Shown piece by piece: positions 34,243 through 42,467 of a stretch of DNA of 64,000 nt. The DNA is from JALSHZ01 sp964614535 (GTDB lineage Bacteria > Pseudomonadota > Gammaproteobacteria > UWMA-0217). Within the stretch, counting starts at the first letter, position 1; each line of letters opens with the position of its first letter. A program made the translations under genes and the position numbers. Where the stretch lies: contig CAZTOZ010000023.1 of NCBI GenBank assembly GCA_964614535.1, forward strand, positions 62,001-126,000, read 5' to 3'. Below the pieces are notes generated by a model that was given only the letters and a program-made list of their open reading frames with translations, was not told the origin of the DNA and did not search any database.

Positions 34243-35724
34243 TCAGTAGGCCGTCTCGCCGGTGAACCCTTTGATGATGGTCATCAGAATGATCTTGATG
34301 TCGAGGAATATCGACCACTTGCGAATGTAGTCGATGTCGTAGATGACACGGCGCTGCATCTTGTCGAGGGAGTCGGTCTCGCCCCGCAGGCCGTTGACCT
34401 GGGCCCAGCCGGTGATCCCCGGCTTGATCTTGTGCCGCAGCATGTAGCCCCCGATGATGTTGCGGTAGGCCTCGTTGTGGGCCACCGCGTGCGGACGCGG
34501 GCCGACGATCGACATCGTCCCCATCAACACATTGATGAACTGGGGCAGTTCGTCCAGCGAGGTCCGGCGCAGATAGGCGCCGAAACGCGTCACCCGGGGA
34601 TCGTCCTTCGTCACCTGACGGAAGTCGGTGCCATCCTCCAGCACCCGCATGGTGCGGAACTTCCACACCTTGATCGGCTTGCCGTCGAGCCCGTAGCGGG
34701 TCTGCTTGAAGATGATGGGGCCCTTGGAGGTGGCCTTGATGCCGATGGCGATCAGAATCATCGGCACGGCGATGACGGTGAGGATCGCCAGCGAGAAGAC
34801 GATGTCCTCGGTGCGCTTGACGACCCCTCGCAGGCCTGAGACCGGGTTTTCATAGACGCTCACCGCCGGCACGCCATTGATGTCGACGATATGGGTGAAG
34901 TGGGTCTCCATCGAGTAGAAGTCGGGCACCACGTAGACCGCGACCATGGTGTTGGAGAGCATCCGGGTGATTTCCAGGATCTTGTGTTCCGCCCGCATCG
35001 GCATGGTGATGAAAACGACGTCGAACTCGCCTTTCTCTGCCGCTTTGACCATGTCCTCGAAGGTGCCGTCCACCGGCAGCCCCTGTTTCAGGCGGCCCAC
35101 GGCCTCCTGCTTGCGCCGGTTGATGATACGGCCGACGTGGTGGTAATCGAGGTGGGAGCGGTTGTCGTAGACGCCGACCAGCTCGTAGCCCACCCACGGG
35201 TTGTCCTCGATCTGGCTCTTGACGTGACGGCCGATCGGCCCGGCACCGGCGATGGCGATGCGGCGGGTATTGATGCCGTGGGCCCGCAGAAAGCGCACCG
35301 ACGCATTGAGCACGATCCGCACCAGCATGAACCCCAGGATCGAGATCACGAACCAGGCCCCGGCCAGCACCCAGTCCAGGTGTTCGATACTCTGGTCGAA
35401 GATCAGGGCGATGATCAGCAGCGTCAGGCCGGTGAACATCCAGGCGAGGGTCGCCAATGCCACCATCCAGAAGCGGGACAGAAAGGTGTTGGTGATCTTC
35501 CAGTTCTGATAGACGTGGAAGAACTCGGCGTAGAACTGCATCAGCAGAATGGCCAGCAACGCGTAGAAGGCGTGGACGCGGATCCAGCCTTCCTCCGCGG
35601 TGCCGGTGATATTGACGGCGATGAACAGCGAGATGCCGATGGCGAGCGAGTCGAGCACCCGTGCCAGCAGCGACAGCGGATGTTGTGATGCCACGATCGG
35701 TGTTCTTGAGGAGAGCGTCTGCAT
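34243..35724 (-). CDS. Undecaprenyl-phosphate glucose phosphotransferase, WcaJ-like
   Basis: A 493-residue polyprenyl glycosyl-1-phosphate transferase that starts polysaccharide repeat units on the lipid carrier. Four N-terminal membrane helices (about 20-150), a CoA-binding-like Rossmann domain (RRIAIAGAGPIGRHVKSQI), a fifth membrane segment at about 290-315 and the catalytic domain (IFKQTRYGLDGKPIKVWKFR, TSLDELPQFINVLMGTMSIV, GPRPHAVAHNE) are in the expected order. The ATG is preceded by CGCCAACAACC with no Shine-Dalgarno sequence. It heads a three-gene surface-polysaccharide unit. Confidence 0.92.
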   Translation of the reverse strand: MQTLSSRTPIVASQHPLSLLARVLDSLAIGISLFIAVNITGTAEEGWIRVHAFYALLAILLMQFYAEFFHVYQNWKITNTFLSRFWMVALATLAWMFTGLTLLIIALIFDQSIEHLDWVLAGAWFVISILGFMLVRIVLNASVRFLRAHGINTRRIAIAGAGPIGRHVKSQIEDNPWVGYELVGVYDNRSHLDYHHVGRIINRRKQEAVGRLKQGLPVDGTFEDMVKAAEKGEFDVVFITMPMRAEHKILEITRMLSNTMVAVYVVPDFYSMETHFTHIVDINGVPAVSVYENPVSGLRGVVKRTEDIVFSLAILTVIAVPMILIAIGIKATSKGPIIFKQTRYGLDGKPIKVWKFRTMRVLEDGTDFRQVTKDDPRVTRFGAYLRRTSLDELPQFINVLMGTMSIVGPRPHAVAHNEAYRNIIGGYMLRHKIKPGITGWAQVNGLRGETDSLDKMQRRVIYDIDYIRKWSIFLDIKIILMTIIKGFTGETAY

Positions 35725-35767
35725 GGTTGTTGGCGATCAGGGTTCCCGAGTCAGGCTCGTTGGTTGC

Positions 35768-35790
35768 TATTTTTGTTGTTGTTGTTCAGC
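35768..35790 (-). promoter_or_regulatory. Long AAC-repeat leader of the wcaJ-like gene
   Basis: On the minus strand the tract reads GAACAACAACAACAAAAATA, the longest AAC run in the window, with a further CAACC and a CCAACAACC directly at the start codon. It lies 44-66 bases before the ATG. No Shine-Dalgarno sequence is present, so the tract itself may govern translation. Confidence 0.45.
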
Positions 35791-36071
35791 CGGATGTTCC
35801 GATCCTTGGTCGACACGAACCATGTTGCGCTGGCAACGCACCGAGGCGTCTCACTCGCCAGAACCTGCCTGGTCGGTGTGCGGCATCTCCCTGTACCGTC
35901 TGCTCCTTGCGCGGCCGAATCGTTCGGGCCGGTCAGCGCTGCATTAGAGCAGAGCCCTACAAGCCGAGTATATAGGCTTGATCACAAAACCGGTCGGCCG
36001 CAGCCCCCAACCCACGGCGAAACCGCGTGGGGTGTGACGGGGTGAGGATTCCGGGTGGTGCCACGGGCGGC

Positions 36072-36150
36072 CAGCCCGGATATTGCACGAGAATACAGGA
36101 TGTTGGGAGAATCTCGGCGAGACCGTTTGTTTGATTCGCCGAAAAGCATA
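36072..36150 (-). repeat. Dispersed intergenic repeat, copy B
   Basis: Read on the minus strand, about 78 bases align with the right half of copy A (62327-62400) at roughly 80% by eye. Shared blocks include ATGCTTTTCGGCGAATC, TCTCGCCGAGAT and ATCCTGTATTCTC. It lies between a response-regulator gene and the polysaccharide genes. Confidence 0.65.
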
Positions 36151-36185
36151 GCGGTTTTTCCCAACGATCTTGTGAAAGATCCGGG

Positions 36186-36857
36186 CTAGGCGGAGGAGGG
36201 GTCGCCGAGAATGTCTTCCACTGGCTTGATGATGCCATGGCGCATCGCCAGTCGCACCAGCTCGGTGCTGTTGTGGACCTGCAGCTTGGCCTTGATCTGG
36301 GTGCTGTAGTTGGCGACTGTCTTGTAGCTGAGCGCCAGCTCCTTGGCCGCCTCGTGGGGCGACATCCCCTGTGCCAGCAGGCAGAAGATCTCGAACTCAC
36401 GCGTCGTCAGACAGGCGAAGACGTCCTCGTCGCCGCGGGACTTGCGCAACGCCAGATTCTGCGCCAGCGCCTTGTCCAGGTAGGACTTGCCGGCGGCCAC
36501 GGCGCGGACGCCATCGAGCATGACCTCGGGTGCGCAGTTCTTGGTGATATAGCCGAGCGCGCCGGCTTGCATCGCCTTCTCCACGAAGGCGATGTCGTCG
36601 TGCATGCTGAAGACCAGGATCGCGGCCGACTTGTCGCGTGCAATGATGCGGCGGATCGCCTCCATGCCGCCGATGCCCGGCAACGACAGATCCATGACGA
36701 CGACGGTCGGATGCAGCTTGGCGAAATACTCGCAGGCCTGTTCGCCGCTTTCGGCCTCGGCCACCACCTCGATGTCGGGGGCGGTGTCGAGCAGGGAACG
36801 ATACCCGGCGCGCACCACCGCATGATCGTCTACCAGCAGTACCTTGAGCTGTTTCAT
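36186..36857 (-). CDS. NarL/UhpA-type response regulator
   Basis: A 223-residue regulator. The receiver domain has the acidic VDD at residues 9-11, phospho-acceptor Asp56 in VVVMDLSLPG and Lys in YITKN. The LuxR helix-turn-helix, LTTREFEIFCLLAQGMSPHE then AAKELALSYKTVANYS, fills the C terminus. It is transcribed with the kinase gene 15 bases upstream. Its position ahead of surface-polysaccharide genes makes those possible targets. Confidence 0.9.
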   Translation of the reverse strand: MKQLKVLLVDDHAVVRAGYRSLLDTAPDIEVVAEAESGEQACEYFAKLHPTVVVMDLSLPGIGGMEAIRRIIARDKSAAILVFSMHDDIAFVEKAMQAGALGYITKNCAPEVMLDGVRAVAAGKSYLDKALAQNLALRKSRGDEDVFACLTTREFEIFCLLAQGMSPHEAAKELALSYKTVANYSTQIKAKLQVHNSTELVRLAMRHGIIKPVEDILGDPSSA

Positions 36858-36872
36858 CGTCGCTCCTCTCGT

Positions 36873-38198
36873 TCAGGTTTCAGGAGATGCCGGAATGACG
36901 AGGTCGATCTTTACACCCCGTCCGGGCCGGCCTACAAGGGAGAGGCTCCCGTTACATGAGTCGGCGCGATTCTGCATCCCGGACAACCCCATTCCCAGCG
37001 GCCGGGTCTTCGGGTCGAATCCCTGGCCGTCGTCCTCGATGTGCAGGCTGATGCGGCCATCGTCGCTGCGCTGCAGCAGGATGGTGACGTTCGATGCCCG
37101 GGCATGCTTGGCGATATTGGTCAGCGCCTCCTGCACGATACGATAGATGTGGATGCTCACGTCGTCGTCCAGATCCTCGAAACGGCCGTTGATCGACAGT
37201 GCCGTGAAGGTGTTCTCGTGGATACTGTTCCAGCCGTCGACCAGACGCTCGATGGCGGTGACCAGCCCCAGCTCGTCGAGCACCACCGGCCGCAGGCGGT
37301 TCATCATGCCGCGCACCACCGAATACATGTGGTTGCAGATATCGGTGATGGCACCGGCCGCCGCACCATTCTCCGGACAGGCCCGGGTCAGCGACGCCGC
37401 CTGTGCCTTGATGGCGGTGATCGACTGCCCCAGCTCGTCGTGCAACTCCTGTGCCATGTGGCGCTGGTTCGCCTCCAGCATCTGCAGCATGCGGCGGCTC
37501 AGTGCCTTGTTCTCGGTCTTCTGCCGGTCCAGTACCGAGGCCATGTGGTTGAACTTCTGCGACAACTGGTTCAGCTCCGGCAGATCGAACGCCGGCAGCC
37601 GCGCCTTGTAGTCGCCGGCCTGGATGATGTCGAGGCCGGAGGAGATCTCGTTCACCGGGCGCAGCGCACGGCGCACGATCAGCCAGGTGAGGACGATGCT
37701 GATGGCCGTGAAGGTGCCGATCAGCAGCAGGATGGTGCGGGTGTCGCGCCAGACCCGGCCGATCTCGTGGCGCGGGTCGGGGGTGATGGTGATCTCCACC
37801 GGCGTGCCGCCGGCGCCGTCGAACTGACGGTGGTACGCCCTCAGCCCCGGTGTCACCATCTTCATGAACCACCACGGCGCGCTGCCCTGGTGGTGAGGAT
37901 TGCTGATGGTGACCATCCGTGGTGCGGCGTAACCGACCTGGTTGATCGTCAGATTGAGGTCGCGGATGCTCTCGATCCGGCCGAGCTGCTCGACCAGCAC
38001 GTCCATCGGGGTGCGCCCGCCGCTGGCCTGACTGCTGAGGAAGACGGCGGACAACAGCTGCATCGTCACCTCGGCGTCGTTGTCCAGCTCGTTGGCGACG
38101 CTCACGCGGGCGTTCTTGATGACCAGCAGCGCGCCGGCCATCAGCATCGTGGCGACCACGGCCAGAATCAACAGCGTGATGCGGGTGGCGAGACTCAT
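36873..38198 (-). CDS. HisKA_3-type sensor histidine kinase with HAMP domain
   Basis: A 441-residue membrane kinase. Helices at about 8-28 and 183-203 enclose a periplasmic sensor of about 150 residues (no family recognised), then a HAMP linker (RRALRPVNEISSGLDIIQAG), the phospho-acceptor His in HMAQELHDELGQSITAIKAQ (about residue 287), and a NarX/UhpB-type ATPase domain with IEDDGQGFDP and GMGLSGMQNRA. It phosphorylates the downstream NarL-type regulator. The signal cannot be inferred. Confidence 0.92.
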   Translation of the reverse strand: MSLATRITLLILAVVATMLMAGALLVIKNARVSVANELDNDAEVTMQLLSAVFLSSQASGGRTPMDVLVEQLGRIESIRDLNLTINQVGYAAPRMVTISNPHHQGSAPWWFMKMVTPGLRAYHRQFDGAGGTPVEITITPDPRHEIGRVWRDTRTILLLIGTFTAISIVLTWLIVRRALRPVNEISSGLDIIQAGDYKARLPAFDLPELNQLSQKFNHMASVLDRQKTENKALSRRMLQMLEANQRHMAQELHDELGQSITAIKAQAASLTRACPENGAAAGAITDICNHMYSVVRGMMNRLRPVVLDELGLVTAIERLVDGWNSIHENTFTALSINGRFEDLDDDVSIHIYRIVQEALTNIAKHARASNVTILLQRSDDGRISLHIEDDGQGFDPKTRPLGMGLSGMQNRADSCNGSLSLVGRPGRGVKIDLVIPASPET

Positions 38199-38258
38199 GG
38201 CGACATTATGGCCGAGAGCGGCCGAATTCTCACCCTGCCCGGGCGCCGTCCAGGACGA

Positions 38259-38414
38259 TCACACCAGGCGCAGGAAACCGGCCGCCAGCAGCACCAGCAT
38301 GGTCGCCGCGATCCCGAACAGCAGGTTGGACTGCCGCCGTTTCAGCGGCCGGATGGCCCAGGCGTACCAGGCCATGACCAGCGCCACGGCGAACAGGACG
38401 AACAGCAGCCGCAT
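38259..38414 (-). CDS. 51-residue membrane protein coupled to ygfZ
   Basis: The sequence MRLLFVLFAVALVMAWYAWA begins one of two predicted membrane helices, separated by a basic RPLKRRQSN loop (positive-inside). Its ATG overlaps the ygfZ stop codon (TGATG form), and the composition is typical of a real small membrane protein. It could be missed by standard gene calling. Function unknown. Confidence 0.6.
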   Translation of the reverse strand: MRLLFVLFAVALVMAWYAWAIRPLKRRQSNLLFGIAATMLVLLAAGFLRLV

Positions 38415-39481
38415 CAGGTTTTCTTCTCTTTCGGTGGCGGAAAGTCGTAGGGTGGTGGCGTCACGCGACCGGCGGGGCCGTCGCGATCGCCCAGCAGAAT
38501 CGGACCGTCGCCGTCCGCATAGTGGGTCTTCAGCACGGCCAGGCTCTCGATGCCGCCATCGGGATGGTGTGCCGCCATGACGACATTGCCGACTGGCTGC
38601 TCCCCCTCGGTGGAGTAGAGCTTCGTGCCCGGTTCGGGCAGCGCCTCGATATCGAAGTGGAGCCGGTACATGCGTCGCTTGGGCGCGCCGAGATAGTGCA
38701 TGCGCGCCACCACCTCCTGACCGGTGTAGCAACCTTTCTGGAAGCTGACGCCACCGATGATCTCGTAGTTGATCATCTGCGGGACGAACAGTTCCCGGGT
38801 GCCGGCCGAGACGGTGGGTATTCCGGCAAGGATGTCCAGCAGCCGCCAGTTTTCGGCACCGACCGGTGCGCAGCGGACGTTCAGCGCGGTCCACAGCGAG
38901 GTCATCTCGTCCAGCTCGCCGAACATCTCGAAGCGGGGCAGAGGGCCGGGCACCCGGATCACGGTGACGCCACCGAGGGTGGCCACCTCGTCGATCGCCC
39001 CGGGACAGCCACCGAGCGCCTGTTCCAGCTCCTCCACGGCGGTGGCGCCGGAGATGCCGAAGCGCACCAGCGCGTCGTTGCCATCCTCCAGCGTCACGTC
39101 GCTGCGCAGCACATACATGCGCAGGCGCTTGAGCGTCTCCTCCAGCAGATCGCAGGCCACCGTCATGTAGATGGTCCGATCGCGGCGGAACAGGCGAAAA
39201 GTGGCCAGCGCCCGACCTTTCGGCGTGCAGAACGCCGCCAGTCGGGAGTGGCCGGCATCGACGGTGCGGACGTCGGCGGTGAGCTGCCCCTGCAGGAACG
39301 TCTCCATGTCGTCGCCATAGGCCTGAAGAAGGCCGACATGCGAGAGATCGCAGATGACGGTGCCGCCGAGGGTGGCGCGGCGCTCCCGCTCGACATTGCC
39401 GAAGCTGGCCACTTCGTGCTCGTTGTCATCGGCAAATTCGGCGCCGCTATCGATCAGTAGCTCTTTCCATTCAGGTTTCAT
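38414..39481 (-). CDS. ygfZ: tRNA-modifying/Fe-S folate-binding protein YgfZ
   Basis: A 355-residue GcvT-like folate-binding protein. The signature FQKGCYTGQEVVARMHYLG (about residues 232-250) contains the conserved cysteine of YgfZ/CAF17, which supports maturation of certain Fe-S enzymes such as MiaB. The start is MKPEWKELLIDSGAEF. The leader, AACGAACAACCACT before the ATG, has no clear Shine-Dalgarno sequence. A 51-residue membrane protein follows with an overlapping start, and a YgfX-like gene is divergent. Confidence 0.93.
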   Translation of the reverse strand: MKPEWKELLIDSGAEFADDNEHEVASFGNVERERRATLGGTVICDLSHVGLLQAYGDDMETFLQGQLTADVRTVDAGHSRLAAFCTPKGRALATFRLFRRDRTIYMTVACDLLEETLKRLRMYVLRSDVTLEDGNDALVRFGISGATAVEELEQALGGCPGAIDEVATLGGVTVIRVPGPLPRFEMFGELDEMTSLWTALNVRCAPVGAENWRLLDILAGIPTVSAGTRELFVPQMINYEIIGGVSFQKGCYTGQEVVARMHYLGAPKRRMYRLHFDIEALPEPGTKLYSTEGEQPVGNVVMAAHHPDGGIESLAVLKTHYADGDGPILLGDRDGPAGRVTPPPYDFPPPKEKKT

Positions 39482-39675
39482 AGTGGTTGTTCGTTTCTCT
39501 TTGGTGGTTGTGGTCGTCGGCTGGCCCCGGTGCGGGGCGTTGAAAAATGGGAAAATGGCCGGATCGTAGTCCTGACAACGGTGGACGGGCCATTGACAAA
39601 GATGCGGATACTTTACCCCAACTCAAGCGCCGGCGCAGAGTGCCGCCGACGGGGCGGGGGCGTACCGGCGCCAGC

Positions 39676-40098
39676 GTGAGCATACGCCCGCCGACGCTGA
39701 AACTGCGCCCGTCGCGGGCGATGGGCGTGTGGCGCATCGCCACCCATCTGCTGGCGGCGGCCGCCATCGCGCTGGCGAGGCTGCCAACACCGCTGGCCGC
39801 CATGCTGCTGCTGGTCGTCGCCGCCAGTCTGTGGCTCGGGTTGCGGCGTGAGCAGCGGCGCGGACGCTGGGTATTGACGCCGTTGACCGCGGACGACTGG
39901 CATCTGCGTTACCACGACCGGGAGGAGCGCGGCAGGGTGTGCGGGGGACGGGTCTTCCGCCACCTGGTGACGCTCCGTTTCCGCGTCGAGGGAAGGCGGT
40001 GGCCGCGCACCATCGCCATTGCCGCCGACGCCGTTCCGGCCGACGTCCATCGCCGTCTGCGTGCCTGGCTCAACCTGCGGGAGGGGGATCGCCAATGA
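39676..40098 (+). CDS. YgfX-like membrane protein
   Basis: About 140 residues. The N-terminal LRPSRAMGVWRIATHLLAAA and two helices (about residues 16-55) followed by a basic, beta-rich cytosolic tail match the YgfX (CptA) pattern. E. coli YgfX is associated with SdhE and division proteins; there is no sdhE here, but ygfZ is divergent, as in other Gammaproteobacteria. The start is uncertain: the frame is open from 39547, and I chose GTG 39676 because the family starts close to the LxxSR motif. Confidence 0.6.
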   Translation: MSIRPPTLKLRPSRAMGVWRIATHLLAAAAIALARLPTPLAAMLLLVVAASLWLGLRREQRRGRWVLTPLTADDWHLRYHDREERGRVCGGRVFRHLVTLRFRVEGRRWPRTIAIAADAVPADVHRRLRAWLNLREGDRQ

Positions 40099-41549
40099 AA
40101 CGCTGGATCGACCATCTGCTCGAGACCGATCCCGAACAACGGCTGACGAGCTGGCTGTTCCTGCGCCTGCTCGCCATCGTCTACTTCGTCGCCTTCGCCT
40201 CGCTGTCGGTGCAGATCGTCGGGCTGGTCGGGCCGGACGGCATCCTGCCCTTCACCGAAGCGGCCAGGGTGGGCTACGAACGCTTCGGTCACGACGCCTG
40301 GTGGATGTTCCCGACGCTGTTCTGGATCGACGCCAGCGATGCCGCGCTGCATGGCGCCACCTTCGCCGGGATGCTGCTGTCGCTGTCGCTGCTGTTCGGC
40401 TTCTATCCGCGCTTCTGCCTGACGCTGATGTTCGTGCTCTACCTGTCACTGCTGACGGCGGGGCAGACGTTTCTCACTTTCCAGTGGGACATCCTGCTGC
40501 TCGAGACGGGGTTCTTCGCCATCTTTCTCGCCGCCAACCCGAGCCGGCTGGTGATCTTCTTCTTCCACTGGCTGCTGTTCCGGCTGCGTTTCCTCTCCGG
40601 CCTGTCGAAAATCCTCAGCGGGGATCCGGTCTGGGCCAATCTGACGACACTCGACTACTACTTCGAGACCCAGCCGCTGCCCCATATCGGCTCCTGGTAT
40701 GCGCACCATCTGCCAGAGGCGGTGCACCGTTTCGGTACCGGCTTCACGCTGTTCGCCGAGTTGATCGTGCCGTTCTTCATCTTCATGCCGCGGCCGTTCC
40801 GTATCGTCGCGGCGATCGTCACCACGCTGCTGCAGCTGGTCATCATCGCCACCAGCAACCACAACTGGATCAACATCCTGACCATCGTGCTCTGCCTCTT
40901 TCTGCTCGACGACCGCATCGTCGGCCGACTGATGCCGAAGAACCTCGTGCGTTCGATTCTTGCCGCGACGCCACGCGTCGACCGGCGCTGGGGCGGCGCC
41001 CTGCTGCTGGGTGGGCTGCTGGTCTTCTCCACCAGCCTGCTGTCGATCCATGCCCGCGTCATCGGCCAGATACCGCCGCCGTCGGTTGCTTTCGTCGCCG
41101 ACGTGGTGCGTCACTACGGACTCGGCCATGTCTATCACGTCTTCCCGACGATGCAGACCGAACGCCAGGAGCTGGAGATCGTCGGCTCCAACGACGGCAA
41201 GCGATGGCTGGCATACCGCTTTCGTTACAAGCCGGGGCCGCTCGATCGGCCACCCCGGTTCAACGTGCCGCACCAGCCACGGCTCGACTGGCAGATGTGG
41301 TTTCTGCCACCGCAGTTCCCCGATCAGCTGGAGTGGTTCGACCGCTTCATGGGCAAAATCGCCGCCGGCGAGAAAAAGGTGCTGGCGCTGCTCGATGAAA
41401 ACCCCTTCCCGGACCGGCCGCCAAGATATCTGCGTGTCCGCGTCTGGCGCTACCACTTCACCACGCCGGAAGAACGGCGCCGCACCGGACAGTGGTGGAA
41501 GCGGGAGTTCCTCGGCTACTTTCCCCATACGCCGCCACGCCGGCCGTAG
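40095..41549 (+). CDS. Lipase maturation factor (LMF1/LMF2)-like membrane protein
   Basis: A 484-residue protein with about eight membrane helices in the first 350 residues, including WLFLRLLAIVYFVAFASLSV and TFQWDILLLETGFFAIFLA, the LMF-family signature. A soluble C-terminal domain ends PRYLRVRVWRYHFTTPEERR. Animal LMF1 helps fold secreted lipases in the ER; bacterial homologues are uncharacterised. The ATG overlaps the YgfX-like stop (ATGA). It precedes the amidohydrolase cassette by 45 bases and may share its transcript. Confidence 0.88.
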   Translation: MKRWIDHLLETDPEQRLTSWLFLRLLAIVYFVAFASLSVQIVGLVGPDGILPFTEAARVGYERFGHDAWWMFPTLFWIDASDAALHGATFAGMLLSLSLLFGFYPRFCLTLMFVLYLSLLTAGQTFLTFQWDILLLETGFFAIFLAANPSRLVIFFFHWLLFRLRFLSGLSKILSGDPVWANLTTLDYYFETQPLPHIGSWYAHHLPEAVHRFGTGFTLFAELIVPFFIFMPRPFRIVAAIVTTLLQLVIIATSNHNWINILTIVLCLFLLDDRIVGRLMPKNLVRSILAATPRVDRRWGGALLLGGLLVFSTSLLSIHARVIGQIPPPSVAFVADVVRHYGLGHVYHVFPTMQTERQELEIVGSNDGKRWLAYRFRYKPGPLDRPPRFNVPHQPRLDWQMWFLPPQFPDQLEWFDRFMGKIAAGEKKVLALLDENPFPDRPPRYLRVRVWRYHFTTPEERRRTGQWWKREFLGYFPHTPPRRP

Positions 41550-41594
41550 CCGTCGGCACCTTGAAATCGCCGCCCTCAACCGCAGCTTTTCGAT

Positions 41595-42467
41595 ATGGGC
41601 GAGCAACGGCGAGACAGCAATCTCCTTGATGATCCGCTCTGGGTCGAACAGGTGGGTGATGGACCGGTGGTGGCCACCGCGATCCATGCCGGGCACGAAG
41701 TGCGGCGTGATCTGTTGCCACTGCTGGCGATCGACGAATCGACCCGGGCGCGGGAGGAAGATCCCTATACCGACGCGCTGGTCAAGGTGGTGCCGTCCTG
41801 GATTGCGTTCAAACGTTCCCGCTTCGAGGTGGATCTCAACCGGCCGAAGAACGAAGCGGTCTATCTCTCGCCGGAGATGGCCTGGGGGTTGCACGTCTGG
41901 AAAAAACCGCTCGATGAAACCGAGATCGAACGCTCGCTGGAGGAGTACGACGCCTTCTATGACGAACTCTATCGACTGCTGAAGAAGATCGAACGGCGGT
42001 ATGGCTGTTTCGTCGTCTTCGACCTGCACAGCTACAACCATCGCCGCCGGGGACCACATGCGCCACCGGAGGATCCCGCTGGCAATCCCGATGTCAATGT
42101 GGGCACCGGTTCACTGGATCACAAGCGTTGTGGTGCGGTGGTAAGGCGGTTCATCGAGGATCTGCGCAACTACGATTTTCTCGGTCACCATCTCGATGTG
42201 CGGGAGAACGTCAAGTTCAAGGGGCGTCAGCTGGCCGAATGGATCCACCGGAAATTCCCCGATACGGCCTGTGTCCTGGCCATCGAATTCAAGAAATTCT
42301 TCATGGACGAGTGGACCGGTGTGGCCGACATCGATCAGGTGGTGGAGATTCGCAAGGCGCTGCAGGCAACGCTGCCCGGCATCGTCGAGACCCTGCACCG
42401 GATCCCGCAGTGCCAGAAAAAACGGCATGAGACGCCCCCCGGGAGCAGCGGCGATGCAGCGCGTTGA
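41595..42467 (+). CDS. N-formylglutamate amidohydrolase family zinc hydrolase
   Basis: A 290-residue member of the FGase family. Candidate zinc ligands sit in VATAIHAGHEV (about residues 27-37) and FDLHSYNHRR (about residue 142), and GNPDVNVGTGS is a conserved substrate-loop region. The true HutG FGase works in histidine degradation, but no hut genes are nearby. The 3' end overlaps the DUF1704 gene by 14 bases, and an ATP-grasp gene follows, so it more likely hydrolyses an amide or peptide made or trimmed by those enzymes; that is inference. Confidence 0.85.
   Translation: MGEQRRDSNLLDDPLWVEQVGDGPVVATAIHAGHEVRRDLLPLLAIDESTRAREEDPYTDALVKVVPSWIAFKRSRFEVDLNRPKNEAVYLSPEMAWGLHVWKKPLDETEIERSLEEYDAFYDELYRLLKKIERRYGCFVVFDLHSYNHRRRGPHAPPEDPAGNPDVNVGTGSLDHKRCGAVVRRFIEDLRNYDFLGHHLDVRENVKFKGRQLAEWIHRKFPDTACVLAIEFKKFFMDEWTGVADIDQVVEIRKALQATLPGIVETLHRIPQCQKKRHETPPGSSGDAAR

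Larger units (their letters stand above)
35725..36185. other. 461-base gap upstream of the polysaccharide genes
   Basis: No protein is supported here. It contains an AAC-repeat leader (35768-35790) close to the wcaJ-like start and one copy of the dispersed repeat (36072-36150). A stretch at about 36011-36036 with CCACG/CGTGG arms could form a weak hairpin. Confidence 0.5.
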
